64,000 nucleotides of DNA from Nocardioides alkalitolerans DSM 16699 (GTDB lineage: Bacteria; Actinomycetota; Actinomycetes; Propionibacteriales; Nocardioidaceae). The notes below the pieces were generated by a model. The model was not told the DNA's origin. It did not search any database and saw nothing but the letters and a program-made list of their open reading frames with translations. Shown piece after piece: positions 46,048 through 60,218 of this stretch. A program made the translations under genes and the position numbers. Location of the stretch: contig NZ_AUFN01000010.1 of the NCBI RefSeq assembly GCF_000426525.1, forward strand, positions 372,001-436,000, given 5' to 3'. Every line of letters starts with the position of its first letter. The first letter of the stretch is position 1.

Positions 46048-46996
46048 CGCCGCTGCGCGAGGTCGTCCGCGCGGGGGCGCCGCCCACCAGCCGGGTGACC
46101 TCGTCCGCACACCCCCACGACATCGTGACGCCGGCGCCGCCGTGGCCGTAGCAGTGCACGACGTCGGAGACCCGCTCCAGGCGCACGGCGGGCCGCAACG
46201 GCCGCAGCCCCACCTTGTGGCGCAGCACGCGGGCGTGGCGCAGCTCGGGCACGAGCACCGATGCGCGCTCGAGGATGGCGGCCGCCGTCGCGGGTGACGG
46301 CGTCCGGCTCCACTCCCCCTCGACGTCGGTCCCCCCGACCACCACCTCGGTGCCGCGGGGCACGACGTACGTCGGCGAGCGGCCGTCGTCGGACCCCGCG
46401 AGCCACCAGCGGTCGAGGCCGAACTGCTCGACGACCACGACCTGCCCCTGCACCGGCACGACGCTGCGGTCGCCGGCGAGCAGCCGCGAGCCGATGCCCG
46501 AGCAGTTCACGACGACGTCGGCGCTCGTCGGGAGACCGGAGAGGTTCATCCGCGTGATCGTGCCCCCGAGCGCCTCGACCTGGCCGACGAGCCAGCGCAG
46601 GTAGACGGGCATCTCGACGACCGGCGAGCGGAACGTCCAGCCGTCGACGAAGCCGGGAGGCAGCGCGGTCTGGCGTGCGATCGACGGTCCGGCCTCGGCC
46701 CACCACGGGTCGGGCGTCCGCTCGCGCAGCACCTCGGTGCCCTCGCGGAGCACCACTCCCGAGGCGGGCTCGGTCGAGGCCAGCACCTCGAGCGCGGCGT
46801 ACGTCGTGGCGGCCCACTCGACGACGCGGGTGCGGGGGAAGGCGAGGTAGGGGTACCAGAGGGCCGCGGCCACGGAGGAGGTCGTCTCCAGCGGCAGGTC
46901 GCGGGCCACGACGTCGACCCGGTGCCCGGCCTCGAGCAGGCGCACCGCGGACGAGAGGCCGACGACGCCGGCACCGACCACCAGGACACGGCTCAT
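46019..46996 (-). CDS. FAD-dependent D-amino-acid oxidase
   Basis: 325 residues. Oxidises D-amino acids to keto acids with release of hydrogen peroxide. Rossmann motif GAGVVGLSSA (8-17), the DAAO segment AALWYPYLAFPR, the middle VVNCSGIGSR and the C-terminal CYGHGGAGVTMSWG that contacts FAD. Length is close to known actinobacterial DAAOs. It begins 16 bases after the ferritin gene and is likely cotranscribed with it, which would pair a peroxide producer with iron storage. Confidence 0.92.
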   Translation of the reverse strand: MSRVLVVGAGVVGLSSAVRLLEAGHRVDVVARDLPLETTSSVAAALWYPYLAFPRTRVVEWAATTYAALEVLASTEPASGVVLREGTEVLRERTPDPWWAEAGPSIARQTALPPGFVDGWTFRSPVVEMPVYLRWLVGQVEALGGTITRMNLSGLPTSADVVVNCSGIGSRLLAGDRSVVPVQGQVVVVEQFGLDRWWLAGSDDGRSPTYVVPRGTEVVVGGTDVEGEWSRTPSPATAAAILERASVLVPELRHARVLRHKVGLRPLRPAVRLERVSDVVHCYGHGGAGVTMSWGCADEVTRLVGGAPARTTSRSGVSDDGRLRG

Positions 46997-47012
46997 GACG
47001 GCGCCCCTCGGC

Positions 47013-47537
47013 TCAGGCGCCGGCGATCGGGGGCGCGGTGGGGTCGGCGCCCTCGCCGCTCTGCTCGCGCGCGACGTACTCCTCGATGTCGTTGACGTCG
47101 TCCTTGCTGCGCGTCACGACGGCGAGCAGGTCGCTCATCGTGGCGACCTCCTCGACCTGCTCCTTGATGAACCACTGCATGAACTGCTCGGAGGCGAAGT
47201 CGCTCTCCTCGCGGGCCGTGCGCAGGAGGGCGTTGATCTGCTCGGTGACCTTCTTCTCCTGCGCCAGCGCCAGCTCGACCGGCGCCACGAGCGACTCGAA
47301 CCGGGCGATGGGGGCGTCGACGCCGGGGATGACCACGTCGGCGTCGGTGTCGAGCAGGTACTTCACCATCATCATCGCGTGGTCGCGCTCCTCGAGCGCC
47401 TGGCCGTAGAAGAACGTCGCCATCTGCGGCATCGTCAGGGCGTCGTAGTAGACGGCGCACGCGAGGTACTGGTTGTGGGCGGCGAGCTCGTTGCCGATCT
47501 GGACGTTGAGCTGCTCGGCGAAACGTGCTGCGGGCAT
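47013..47537 (-). CDS. Ferritin
   Basis: 174 residues; Shine-Dalgarno AGGAGC before ATG 47537. Stores iron as ferric oxide in a 24-mer shell. Ferroxidase ligands are visible: Glu in QIGNELAAHNQY, Glu-x2-His in LEERDHAMMMV, Glu/Gln in ASEQFMQWFIKEQVEE. No haem-binding Met is obvious, so BfrB-like ferritin rather than bacterioferritin. Acidic tail after 155. Regulation was not resolved; no IdeR box was recognised. Confidence 0.94.
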   Translation of the reverse strand: MPAARFAEQLNVQIGNELAAHNQYLACAVYYDALTMPQMATFFYGQALEERDHAMMMVKYLLDTDADVVIPGVDAPIARFESLVAPVELALAQEKKVTEQINALLRTAREESDFASEQFMQWFIKEQVEEVATMSDLLAVVTRSKDDVNDIEEYVAREQSGEGADPTAPPIAGA

Positions 47538-47614
47538 GGGTGGCTCCTGGCGTCCGGGGAACGGTCGCCGCTGATTCTGGCAGACGCGCGCGCCCGGGGT
47601 GACGGACCGTGCGG

Positions 47615-47806
47615 TCAGGCCGCCTTCTCGAGCTTCTTCTTCGAGACCTTCTTGCCGTCCACGCGCACGAGGTGGCGGTGCTTGACGGTGTAGCCGTCCG
47701 GCAGCGTGCCCTCCTTGAGCATGCGCAGCGGGCAGCGGCCGCACTTCGACTTCGACTCGCAGCACTTCAGCTTGGGAACGCTCTTCTTCCCCTTGGACTT
47801 GCCCAC
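47615..47806 (-). CDS. Small basic Cys-rich protein, 63 aa
   Basis: GTG 47806 lies seven bases after TACTGT (47814-47819), so the transcript is probably leaderless and the start is well placed. 63 residues: lysine-rich ends (GKSKGKKSVPKLK; KKVSKKKLEKAA) around C15-C16-x5-C22-x2-C25, then PLRMLKEGTLPDGYTVKHRHLVRVDG. The four cysteines suggest one zinc or iron-sulfur site, and the charge suggests RNA or DNA contact. I know no named family. It stands alone between ferritin and a convergent-side membrane protein gene. Confidence 0.8.
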   Translation of the reverse strand: MGKSKGKKSVPKLKCCESKSKCGRCPLRMLKEGTLPDGYTVKHRHLVRVDGKKVSKKKLEKAA

Positions 47807-47920
47807 GGGTCGAACAGTAACAAGGAAGGGAAGGCATGGCTTAGTCGGCGACCGGCACGTGGGCAGCCGACCTCGGCGAGGTCCGTTTGGGTGGTGCTCC
47901 CCAGAGGAAGGGTGGTCGTC

Positions 47921-48238
47921 GTGAGCCACCCCCGATTCGACGCCCCGACCCAGCCCGGCCACCCGGGCGCCCGCCCCCGCGAGCGCCACGGGTTCACCGG
48001 CTCCGGCGCCGTCCTGCTCGTCATGGCGCTCGTCAGCTTCTTCTGCTCCGCCCTCCCCGGCGCGTGGGTGCACGGGAACGGCTCGGGCGACGGGGAGGGC
48101 GAGGGCGACATCGGGGTCGTCAAGATCTACGTCCGTGGGCTGTTCGAGGGCGCGTTCATCACCCTGGCGGTGGTGCTGCTCGCGGGTGCGCTCGCCTGCT
48201 TCGCGGTCGCACTCGTACGGCGCGTCCGCGCCCGCTGA
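47921..48238 (+). CDS. Small two-pass membrane protein, 105 aa
   Basis: GTG 47921 has AGAGGAAGG upstream. Residues 1-25 are polar with Pro and Arg; helices at about 28-46 (SGAVLLVMALVSFFCSALPG) and 76-98 (GAFITLAVVLLAGALACFAVALV) enclose a Gly/Asp/Glu-rich loop, and the end is basic (RRVRAR). Unknown function. It ends three bases before the convergent mutase gene. Confidence 0.75.
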   Translation: MSHPRFDAPTQPGHPGARPRERHGFTGSGAVLLVMALVSFFCSALPGAWVHGNGSGDGEGEGDIGVVKIYVRGLFEGAFITLAVVLLAGALACFAVALVRRVRAR

Positions 48239-48241
48239 GCC

Positions 48242-50305
48242 TCAGTCCAGGTCGTTGGCGCGCCGGATGACCTCGACGATGCCGCCCATGATCTCGGTCA
48301 GCCCGAAGTCCTTGGGCGTGTAGACGGCGGCGACGCCGAGCTCCTGGAGCCGGCGACCGTCGGAGTCCGGGATGATCCCGCCCACGATCACCGGGATGTC
48401 GCCCGCCCCGGCCTCGCGCAGCCCGTCGAGCACGGCGGGCACCAGCTCCATGTGGGAGCCCGACAGGATCGAGAGCCCCACGCAGTGCACGTCCTCCGCG
48501 ACGGCCGCGGCCACGATCTGCTCCGGCGTGAGCCGGATGCCCTGGTAGATGACCTCGAACCCCGCGTCGCGGGCCCGCACGGCGACCTGCTCGGCGCCGT
48601 TGGAGTGACCGTCGAGACCCGGCTTGCCCACCAGCAGCCGCAGCCGGCCGCCCAGCTCGTCACCGGTGGCCGCGACCCGCTCGCGCACCGCGGACAGCTC
48701 GGCACCGGCCTCCGCCACGCCGACCGCGCCGGTGACCCCGGTGGGGGCCCGGAACTCGCCGAACACGCCGCGCAGCGTGCCGGCCCACTCCCCCGTGGTC
48801 GCCCCGGCCCGCGCCGCGACCAGGGTCGCGGCCATCAGGTTCTGCGTCGTCTTGGCCGCCTCGGCGAGGGCCTCGAGCGCGGCGGTCACCGCGGCCTCGT
48901 CGCGCTCGGCCTTCCAGGCGGCCACGGAGTCGAGCGCGGTCTGCTCGGCCGCCGGGTCGGCGGCCATGATCGCCCCGTCGAGGTCGGCGGTGAGCGGCGA
49001 CGGCTCGGTGGTCTCGAACTTGTTGACCCCGACGATGATCTCGTCGCCGGACTCGATGCGCCCGCGGCGGGCCGCGTGCGCCGAGACGAGCGCCTGCTTC
49101 ATGTAGCCGGTCTCGACCGCCGCGATCGCCCCGCCCATCGCCTGCACGCGGTCGATCTCGGCGCGCGCGCCCTCGCACAGCTCGGTCACCTTGGCCTCGA
49201 TGACGTGGGAGCCGTCGAAGATGTCGTCGTACTCGAGCAGGTCGGACTCGAAGGCGAGCACCTGCTGCAGCCGCAGCGACCACTGCTGGTCCCACGGCCG
49301 CGGCAGCCCGAGCGCCTCGTTCCAGGCCGGCAGCTGCAGGGCGCGGGCCCGCGCGTTCTTCGACAGCGTCACGCCCAGCATCTCCAGCACGATGCGCTGC
49401 ACGTTGTTCTCCGGCTGCGCCTCGGTGAGCCCGAGCGAGTTCACCTGCACGCCGTACCGGAACCGGCGCATCTTGGCGTCGGTGACGCCGTAGCGGTCAC
49501 GGGTGATCTCGTCCCACAGTCGGCCGAAGGCCCGCATCTTGCAGGTCTCCTCCACGAAGCGCACGCCCGCGTTCACGAAGAACGAGATGCGGCCCACGAC
49601 CTTCTCGAAGTCGTCCTCCGAGACCTGGCCCGCGTTCTTCACCGCGTCCAGCACGGCGATGGCCGTGCAGAGGCTGTAGGCCAGCTCCTGCGTCGGCGTC
49701 GCCCCCGCCTCCTGCAGGTGGTAGCTGCAGATGTTGATCGGGTTCCACTTCGGGATCTGGTGGACCGTGTAGGCGATCATGTCGCTGATGAGCCGCAGCG
49801 AGTGCTCGGGCGGGAACACGTAGGTGCCCCGCGAGAGGTACTCCTTGATGATGTCGTTCTGCGTCGTGCCCGCCAGCTGCGCCGCGACCTCCTCCGGCGC
49901 CAGGTCCGGGTTCTGCTCCTCGGCGGCGACCTGGTACATCGCCAGCAGCCACATCGCGGTGGCGTTGATGGTCATCGAGGTGTTCATCCCCGTGAGCGGG
50001 ATCTGCTCGAACAGCTTGCGCATCTCACCCAGGTGCGGCACGGGCACGCCGACCTTGCCGACCTCGCCTCGCGCCAGCGGGCTGTCGGGGTCGTAGCCCG
50101 TCTGCGTCGGCAGGTCGAACGCCACCGAGAGGCCGGTCTGCCCCTTCGCCAGGTTCGTGCGGTAGAGCGCGTTAGAGGCCTCCGCCGTGGAGTGCCCCGC
50201 GTAGGTCCGCATCACCCACGGCCGGTCCTTGACCGGCCGCTCCGGAACGGCGGCGGGGGTCGGAGCTTCGGAGGCGTCGACCGCGCTCGGCGAGGAGTCA
50301 CTCAT
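48242..50305 (-). CDS. ecm: Ethylmalonyl-CoA mutase (MeaA type)
   Basis: 687 residues. Adenosylcobalamin mutase that turns ethylmalonyl-CoA into methylsuccinyl-CoA. Catalytic barrel with TGLSVAFDLPTQTGYDPDSP and TSMTINATAMWLLAMY; C-terminal cobalamin domain with GLDGHSNG (His ligand), LSILSGSH and VIVGGIIPD. It is a single full-length chain, unlike methylmalonyl-CoA mutase with its small partner. The presence of Ccr and epimerase supports ethylmalonyl-CoA over methylmalonyl-CoA as substrate. Leaderless start predicted; the promoter overlaps the 14-base motif. Confidence 0.93.
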   Translation of the reverse strand: MSDSSPSAVDASEAPTPAAVPERPVKDRPWVMRTYAGHSTAEASNALYRTNLAKGQTGLSVAFDLPTQTGYDPDSPLARGEVGKVGVPVPHLGEMRKLFEQIPLTGMNTSMTINATAMWLLAMYQVAAEEQNPDLAPEEVAAQLAGTTQNDIIKEYLSRGTYVFPPEHSLRLISDMIAYTVHQIPKWNPINICSYHLQEAGATPTQELAYSLCTAIAVLDAVKNAGQVSEDDFEKVVGRISFFVNAGVRFVEETCKMRAFGRLWDEITRDRYGVTDAKMRRFRYGVQVNSLGLTEAQPENNVQRIVLEMLGVTLSKNARARALQLPAWNEALGLPRPWDQQWSLRLQQVLAFESDLLEYDDIFDGSHVIEAKVTELCEGARAEIDRVQAMGGAIAAVETGYMKQALVSAHAARRGRIESGDEIIVGVNKFETTEPSPLTADLDGAIMAADPAAEQTALDSVAAWKAERDEAAVTAALEALAEAAKTTQNLMAATLVAARAGATTGEWAGTLRGVFGEFRAPTGVTGAVGVAEAGAELSAVRERVAATGDELGGRLRLLVGKPGLDGHSNGAEQVAVRARDAGFEVIYQGIRLTPEQIVAAAVAEDVHCVGLSILSGSHMELVPAVLDGLREAGAGDIPVIVGGIIPDSDGRRLQELGVAAVYTPKDFGLTEIMGGIVEVIRRANDLD

Positions 50306-50311
50306 GGGGGC

Positions 50312-50340
50312 AGACTATGACGAATGTGACCGGCAGGTAA
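50312..50340 (-). promoter_or_regulatory. Promoter and acyl-CoA operator of ecm
   Basis: Minus strand TTACCT (-35), 17 bases, TAGTCT (-10, 50312-50317), six bases to ATG. The operator copy TGACCGGCAGGTAA (50327-50340, plus strand) covers the -35, with the same geometry as at the 3-hydroxyacyl-CoA dehydrogenase gene. Confidence 0.7.
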
Positions 50341-50436
50341 CCACGTCTTGTGTGACACCCCACATCGAACGGTCCGCACCCCCGACCGATCGGACGGGGC
50401 GTCCCGACCGGTCGGCGGGCGCCAACCGGCGAGGGG

Positions 50437-50796
50437 TCAGGCCGGGGTCGCGACGCGCTCGACCTCCATGACGCGGGCCAGGTGCGAGAGGTGCATGAGG
50501 CGTCGTACGGCGGGCCCCGGCGACGCCACGACCACCCGGTGCCCGTCGCGGGAGGCCCGACGGCCGGCCGCGGCGAGCAGCCGGAGCGCCGTCACGTCCA
50601 CGTTCGCGACCCCCGCCAGGTCGACGACCACGTGGGGGTGGTCGGCCATCGCGTCGGCGAGGGCCGTGCGCACCTGCGACGTGCTGCGCACGTCGAAGTC
50701 ACCGACCAGCTCGAGCCGCGCCCCGCTGCGCACGATCTCGACCGTGTGCCCCGCCCGCGCCGTACCGGTGGGCTGCTGCTCGCTCGTGTCGACCAT
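50437..50796 (-). CDS. STAS-domain anti-sigma-factor antagonist-like protein
   Basis: 119 residues from ATG 50796. Single STAS domain: EIVRSGARLELVGDFDVRSTSQVRTALADA, HVVVDLAGVANVDVTALRLLAAAGRRA, HRVVVASPGPAVRRLMHLS. In SpoIIAA/RsbV the phosphorylated serine lies in a DS(S/T)G loop; here the loop reads DVTA, so Ser is replaced by Val with Thr next to it. Phospho-switching may be lost or moved to Thr. No anti-sigma kinase gene is adjacent. Confidence 0.87.
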   Translation of the reverse strand: MVDTSEQQPTGTARAGHTVEIVRSGARLELVGDFDVRSTSQVRTALADAMADHPHVVVDLAGVANVDVTALRLLAAAGRRASRDGHRVVVASPGPAVRRLMHLSHLARVMEVERVATPA

Positions 50797-50940
50797 GTCG
50801 ATGCCTCGCTCCCCCGGCGCCGGGCCGGATCCCGTTCCGCACCTTCTACGAGTACAGACGCGCCGGCCGCCGGATCGGTTGCCACGGATCTGCGGAGGTC
50901 TGGACCGGCCCCCGTCACCCGTCGGCGTCACCCGTCGGCG

Positions 50941-51537
50941 TCAGGCGTCGGCGTCGGTGTCACGGGCGCCGAAGCCCCCGGCGAGGGCCAGCGCCCCCGT
51001 GCCGATGCCGATGAGCGCCATCCCGGCGACGCCCTCCGGCGCGAAGATGTGACCGATGTGCACGAGGTAGGCGCCCGGGAGGAGCAGCAGCCCCACGAGA
51101 CCGCGCAGCCGCAGCCGCGCGAGCTGGTCGACGGCGAGCACGACCACGCAGACCAGGAGGCTCCACGAGCCCACCTCGCCCAGCGGCGTGCCGATCCCGA
51201 ACATGGCGCTGACCGCCGGCGGGCGCGGCTCGTCCGGACCCAGCTGGTGGGTGACCCAGCCGGCGCCGATGCCGCTGACCACGTCCAGCGCGGTGTAGAA
51301 GGTGGCGTAGACGTAGGCGCTGAGCCGCACCAGCCAGGCCACGGGGTCCGTGCGACGCCTGACGAGCGCGGCCAGCGCCACCCCGACGAGGGGGAAGACC
51401 AGCAGCCCGGGCACGTGCAGCGCGAACCACCGCCACGAGGTGTCGTAGTTCAGGCCGTGGGGGTGGAACAGGCCGGCGACGGCGAGGGCGAGGCCCGGCA
51501 GCGCGAGCAGGACGGCGTAGGTGCGGGTGCGGGCCAT
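50941..51537 (-). CDS. Multi-pass membrane protein of unknown function
   Basis: 198 residues, TAGGTT six bases before ATG 51537 (leaderless). Five or six hydrophobic helices: about 8-24, 38-60, 68-88, 124-138, 142-162 and 168-186. Conserved-looking His residues lie in LFHPHGLN and LVHIGHIFAPEG. Charged tail DTDADA. No family recognised. Divergent from the cobalamin adenosyltransferase gene, sharing a 72-base promoter region. Confidence 0.82.
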   Translation of the reverse strand: MARTRTYAVLLALPGLALAVAGLFHPHGLNYDTSWRWFALHVPGLLVFPLVGVALAALVRRRTDPVAWLVRLSAYVYATFYTALDVVSGIGAGWVTHQLGPDEPRPPAVSAMFGIGTPLGEVGSWSLLVCVVVLAVDQLARLRLRGLVGLLLLPGAYLVHIGHIFAPEGVAGMALIGIGTGALALAGGFGARDTDADA

Positions 51538-51609
51538 CGTCCGAACCTAGCCGGGTGCCACGAGACCGGCGCCGCGCCGGCCGTGGCGACGGGGCCTAGA
51601 TTGGGCCCC

Positions 51610-52185
51610 ATGGTCAACCTGACGCGCATCTACACCCGCACCGGCGACGCCGGACGCACCCGCCTCGGCGACATGAGCGAGACGTCGAAGACGGACACCC
51701 GTCTCGAGGCCTACGCCGAGGTCGACGAGGCGAACGCGCACATCGGGGTCGCCCTCGCCGCGGGTGGGCTCGACGACGAACTGGTGACGCTGCTGACCCG
51801 GGTGCAGAACGACCTCTTCGACGTCGGCGCCGACTTCTGCACGCCCGTGGTCGCCGAGCCGGAGTTCCCCCCGCTGCGCGTCGAGCAGGAGTACGTCGAC
51901 CGCCTCGAGGGCTGGTGCGACACCTACAACGAGGACCTGCCGAAGCTGCGCTCGTTCATCCTCAACGGCGGCACGCCGGGGGCCGCCCACCTGCACGTGG
52001 CGCGCACCGTCGTCCGTCGGGCCGAGCGGGCCGCCTGGACGGCGTACGAGGAGTACGCCGACACGATGAACGTCGTGGCCATCACCTACCTGAACCGGCT
52101 CTCCGACCTGCTGTTCATCCTCGCCCGGGTGGCGAACAAGGAGAACGGCGACGTTCTGTGGGTGCCGGGCGGCGAGCGCGACTGA
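51610..52185 (+). CDS. Cob(I)alamin adenosyltransferase, PduO type
   Basis: 191 residues from ATG 51610 (TAGATT, seven bases upstream). Transfers adenosyl from ATP to cob(I)alamin to make the cofactor of acyl-CoA mutases. Family motifs: RIYTRTGDAGRTRLGD (ATP loop), AYAEVDEANAHIG, FILNGGTPGAAHLHVARTVVRRAER and NRLSDLLFILAR. It lies 1.3 kb from ecm, and with meaB it provides and maintains the cofactor. In mycobacteria the same gene also lies next to the atp cluster. Confidence 0.96.
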   Translation: MVNLTRIYTRTGDAGRTRLGDMSETSKTDTRLEAYAEVDEANAHIGVALAAGGLDDELVTLLTRVQNDLFDVGADFCTPVVAEPEFPPLRVEQEYVDRLEGWCDTYNEDLPKLRSFILNGGTPGAAHLHVARTVVRRAERAAWTAYEEYADTMNVVAITYLNRLSDLLFILARVANKENGDVLWVPGGERD

Positions 52186-52200
52186 CCCCGGTCGGTCCGC

Positions 52201-52542
52201 TCAGGCGGGTGCGGGCGGCGGCACGGCAGCCTCCGCGGCCGCGGCAGCCGCGCGGTCCGCGTGACCCAGGTGCTTGTCGGGCGCGACGACGTCCCGCACG
52301 CGTCGCTTCAGCTCCGTGATCTCCGGGAAGCCGCCGTCGGTCTTGCGGTTCCACAGCGCGTGGGTGGCGCCGGCGTCGTCCGTGCGCGCGTCCACCCGGA
52401 ACACCCCGCCCGTCGCGGGCACGAGCGCGACCTCCCCCACCTCGTCGGCGAACGTGGTGAGGAGCTCTCCGGCGTACCAGCTGGCGCGGAGGAGCCAGTT
52501 GCACTGGGTGCAGTAGGTGATGGAGACGCGGGGGTTCGGCAT
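52201..52542 (-). CDS. SelT/SelW/SelH-family (Rdx) selenoprotein homologue
   Basis: 113 residues. Thioredoxin-like small redox fold with C11-T-Q-C14 (CTQC) where selenoproteins carry CxxU, then WLLRASWYAGELLTTFADEV, GGVFRVDA and WNRKTDGGFPEITELKRRVRD. The extra Ala/Pro tail is low complexity. The cysteine form is usual in bacteria without selenocysteine; the physiological partner is unknown. Same strand and 28 bases downstream of the DUF2550 gene, so probably cotranscribed. Confidence 0.93.
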   Translation of the reverse strand: MPNPRVSITYCTQCNWLLRASWYAGELLTTFADEVGEVALVPATGGVFRVDARTDDAGATHALWNRKTDGGFPEITELKRRVRDVVAPDKHLGHADRAAAAAAEAAVPPPAPA

Positions 52543-52570
52543 GCGGTGATCCTGCCACCCGCGCCGCGGT

Positions 52571-53011
52571 TCACATGTGGCCGGTGATCCCGGGCGGCGC
52601 GGCCTCGAGCCAGGACTGGAACCCCATGAGCGACGAGGGGCTCATCGCGAGCTCGACCGGGCCCTGCGGGGTGGTGCACTCGACGACCACGTGGTCGGCG
52701 TAGAGCGCGACGGCCTCGTGGCCCTCGGGGTGGCGACGGGTCTCGTACTCGAGCGTCGCGCGCACCCAGCGGCGCTTCGGCCGCGGGGACAGCGAGAAGA
52801 TCCGGAACCACTCGAGCGAGTCGCCGCTGTAGCGGCCGACACCGAGCAGCCAGCCGCGGCCGATGTGGCGGTCGCGCACCCGGACGCTCAGCTCGAACGT
52901 GCCGCCGTTGCGGGCGAGAAGCCGACGTCGTACGACGAGCGCGACGCCGTAGAGGATGACCAGCCCGAGGATCACGCCCACGCCGTCCAGCAGCCACTGC
53001 CACAGCGGCAT
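52571..53011 (-). CDS. DUF2550 membrane-anchored protein
   Basis: 146 residues. One N-terminal helix (WLLDGVGVILGLVILYGVALVV) followed by basic residues and a compact domain FELSVRVRDRHIGRGWLLGVGRYSGDSLEWFRIFSLSPRPKRRW. The same family follows atpC in mycobacteria (Rv1312), so this placement is conserved. Function unknown. A terminator lies between it and atpC, so it may be expressed separately or by read-through. Confidence 0.92.
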   Translation of the reverse strand: MPLWQWLLDGVGVILGLVILYGVALVVRRRLLARNGGTFELSVRVRDRHIGRGWLLGVGRYSGDSLEWFRIFSLSPRPKRRWVRATLEYETRRHPEGHEAVALYADHVVVECTTPQGPVELAMSPSSLMGFQSWLEAAPPGITGHM

Positions 53012-53074
53012 CTGGATCCTCCTCGGGAAGACGGCGCACGTGGAGAGAGCTCCCCACGGCGGTGGGGAAAGACT

Positions 53075-53114
53075 ACTGCCCGGCCCTCACCGCGGACGGT
53101 GTGGGCCGGGCAGT
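53075..53114 (-). terminator. Terminator of the atp operon
   Basis: A perfect 12-base stem (ACTGCCCGGCCC) continued, after one mismatch, by CACC/GGTG with a 6-base loop, 35 bases past the atpC stop. A second smaller hairpin follows at 53051-53068. Confidence 0.8.
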
Positions 53115-53149
53115 CCGGTCGAACGGGTACGACGCCGGGCGTCGGACCG

Positions 53150-53542
53150 TCAGGAAGCGTGCTCGGCGGCGCGGATGCGCGCCTCGGCCACCCGCAGGGC
53201 GGCCATCGCCTCCGTGTCGTCCTCGCCCGCACCACGAGCCCGCTCGAGATCGGCGCGTGCCTTCTCGAGGTCGATCTCGTGGGAGAGCTCGGCGTACTCG
53301 GAGAGGATCGAGACCCGGTTGTTCGCGACCGAGAGGAAGCCGTCGGCCACCGCCGCGATCCAGGTCTCACCCTGGTCGGACTGGATGTCGACGACGCCCT
53401 CGGCGAGCACCGACAGCAGCGGCGCGTGCCCCGGGAGGACACCCACGTCGCCCGCGATGGTGCGGGCGATGACGCGGGTGGCCTCGCCGGACCACACCAC
53501 GCGGTCGGCGCTGACGAGCTCGACGTGCAGAGTGCCGGCCAT
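53150..53542 (-). CDS. atpC: ATP synthase epsilon subunit
   Basis: 130 residues from ATG 53542. N-terminal beta-barrel (HVELVSADRVVWSGEATRVIARTIAGDVGVLPGHAPLLSVLAEG) and C-terminal two-helix region with RADLERARG. Central-stalk regulator of F1. The start is two bases after the atpD stop. Last gene of the operon, before the terminator. Confidence 0.97.
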   Translation of the reverse strand: MAGTLHVELVSADRVVWSGEATRVIARTIAGDVGVLPGHAPLLSVLAEGVVDIQSDQGETWIAAVADGFLSVANNRVSILSEYAELSHEIDLEKARADLERARGAGEDDTEAMAALRVAEARIRAAEHAS

Positions 53543-53544
53543 CG

Positions 53545-55934
<2,390 letters not shown>

Positions 55935-55937
55935 GGG

Positions 55938-57578
<1,641 letters not shown>

Positions 57579-57651
57579 CACTCTTCCTTCTGTTCGCTGG
57601 CCCGGGATGTGAAGGGCTCGGGTACGGCTCTGGGGACTAGGGGTGCCGGGG

Positions 57652-58460
57652 TCAGCCGGCGAGGCTGCGTCGTGCGCTGTCGAGACGACCGACCACGGTG
57701 CCGTCGATGATGTCGTCGCCGATCTCGACGCGGACACCTCCGATGACGCTGGGGTCGACCACGACGTTGAGGTGCACCGAACGGTCGTACTGACGCGAGA
57801 GTACGTCGGACAGCCGCGTGCGGTCGCCGTCGGCGAGCGGCTTGGCGACCGTCACCTTCGCGACCCGCTCACCGTTCACGTCGGCCGCCACACGGCCGTA
57901 CGTCGCGAGGGCGACCGCCACCGTGCGGTAGGTACCGGCGAGGGACTGCTTGACGAGCGCCACCGTCGAGGGGAGCGCCTTGCCACCGAGCAGGTCCTCG
58001 ACGAGGGCGACCTTGTCGTCCGTCGCACGGGCCGGGTCGGAGAGCGCGTCGCGCAGGGCGGGCGTCTCCTTCACGACCTGGGCCACGGAGAAGATCTCGT
58101 CCTCGAGGCGGGCCGAGTCCGCCCCGGCGGACCGCACGATCGCGGTCTCGCTGAGGCGCTCGAGCGCGTCCCCGAGGTCGCGGCCCACGGTCCAGCGACG
58201 GGCGACCGCCGAGGAGACGACGGACAGCGCGCCGTCGGCGACCTTGCCGGCGAGGATCTGCCGGAGCAGACCCTTCTTGGCGTCCGGGGACACCGACACG
58301 TCCGTCACGACCCGGCGGAGGCCGGGCTCGCTGCGGAGGATGCCGGCGACCCGGAAGAGGTCGTCACCGACCTGGGCGAGATCACCGTCGGCGACCTGCC
58401 GCAGCTCACCGGACAGCGCGGCGAGCGCGTCGGCCGATGCTCCGCGGAAGACCGACGACA

Positions 58461-58461
<1 letters not shown>
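57652..58461 (-). CDS. atpH: ATP synthase delta subunit
   Basis: 269 residues, an OSCP-type delta without the fused b-subunit part seen in mycobacteria. C-terminal signature TAKP-like: [24 protein letters not shown] and [23 protein letters not shown]-terminal helices are divergent and include an insertion, making it longer than the 180-residue norm but usual for Nocardioides-type sequences by my reading. Start overlaps the atpF stop by one base. Confidence 0.95.
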
Positions 58462-60145
<1,684 letters not shown>

Positions 60146-60218
60146 CGCGACTGCTCCTTCATCAGGTCGGCCGTCAGGTCAGGGATGATCGAGGAGCTCC
60201 GTGCGGAACCGGTCTCGT

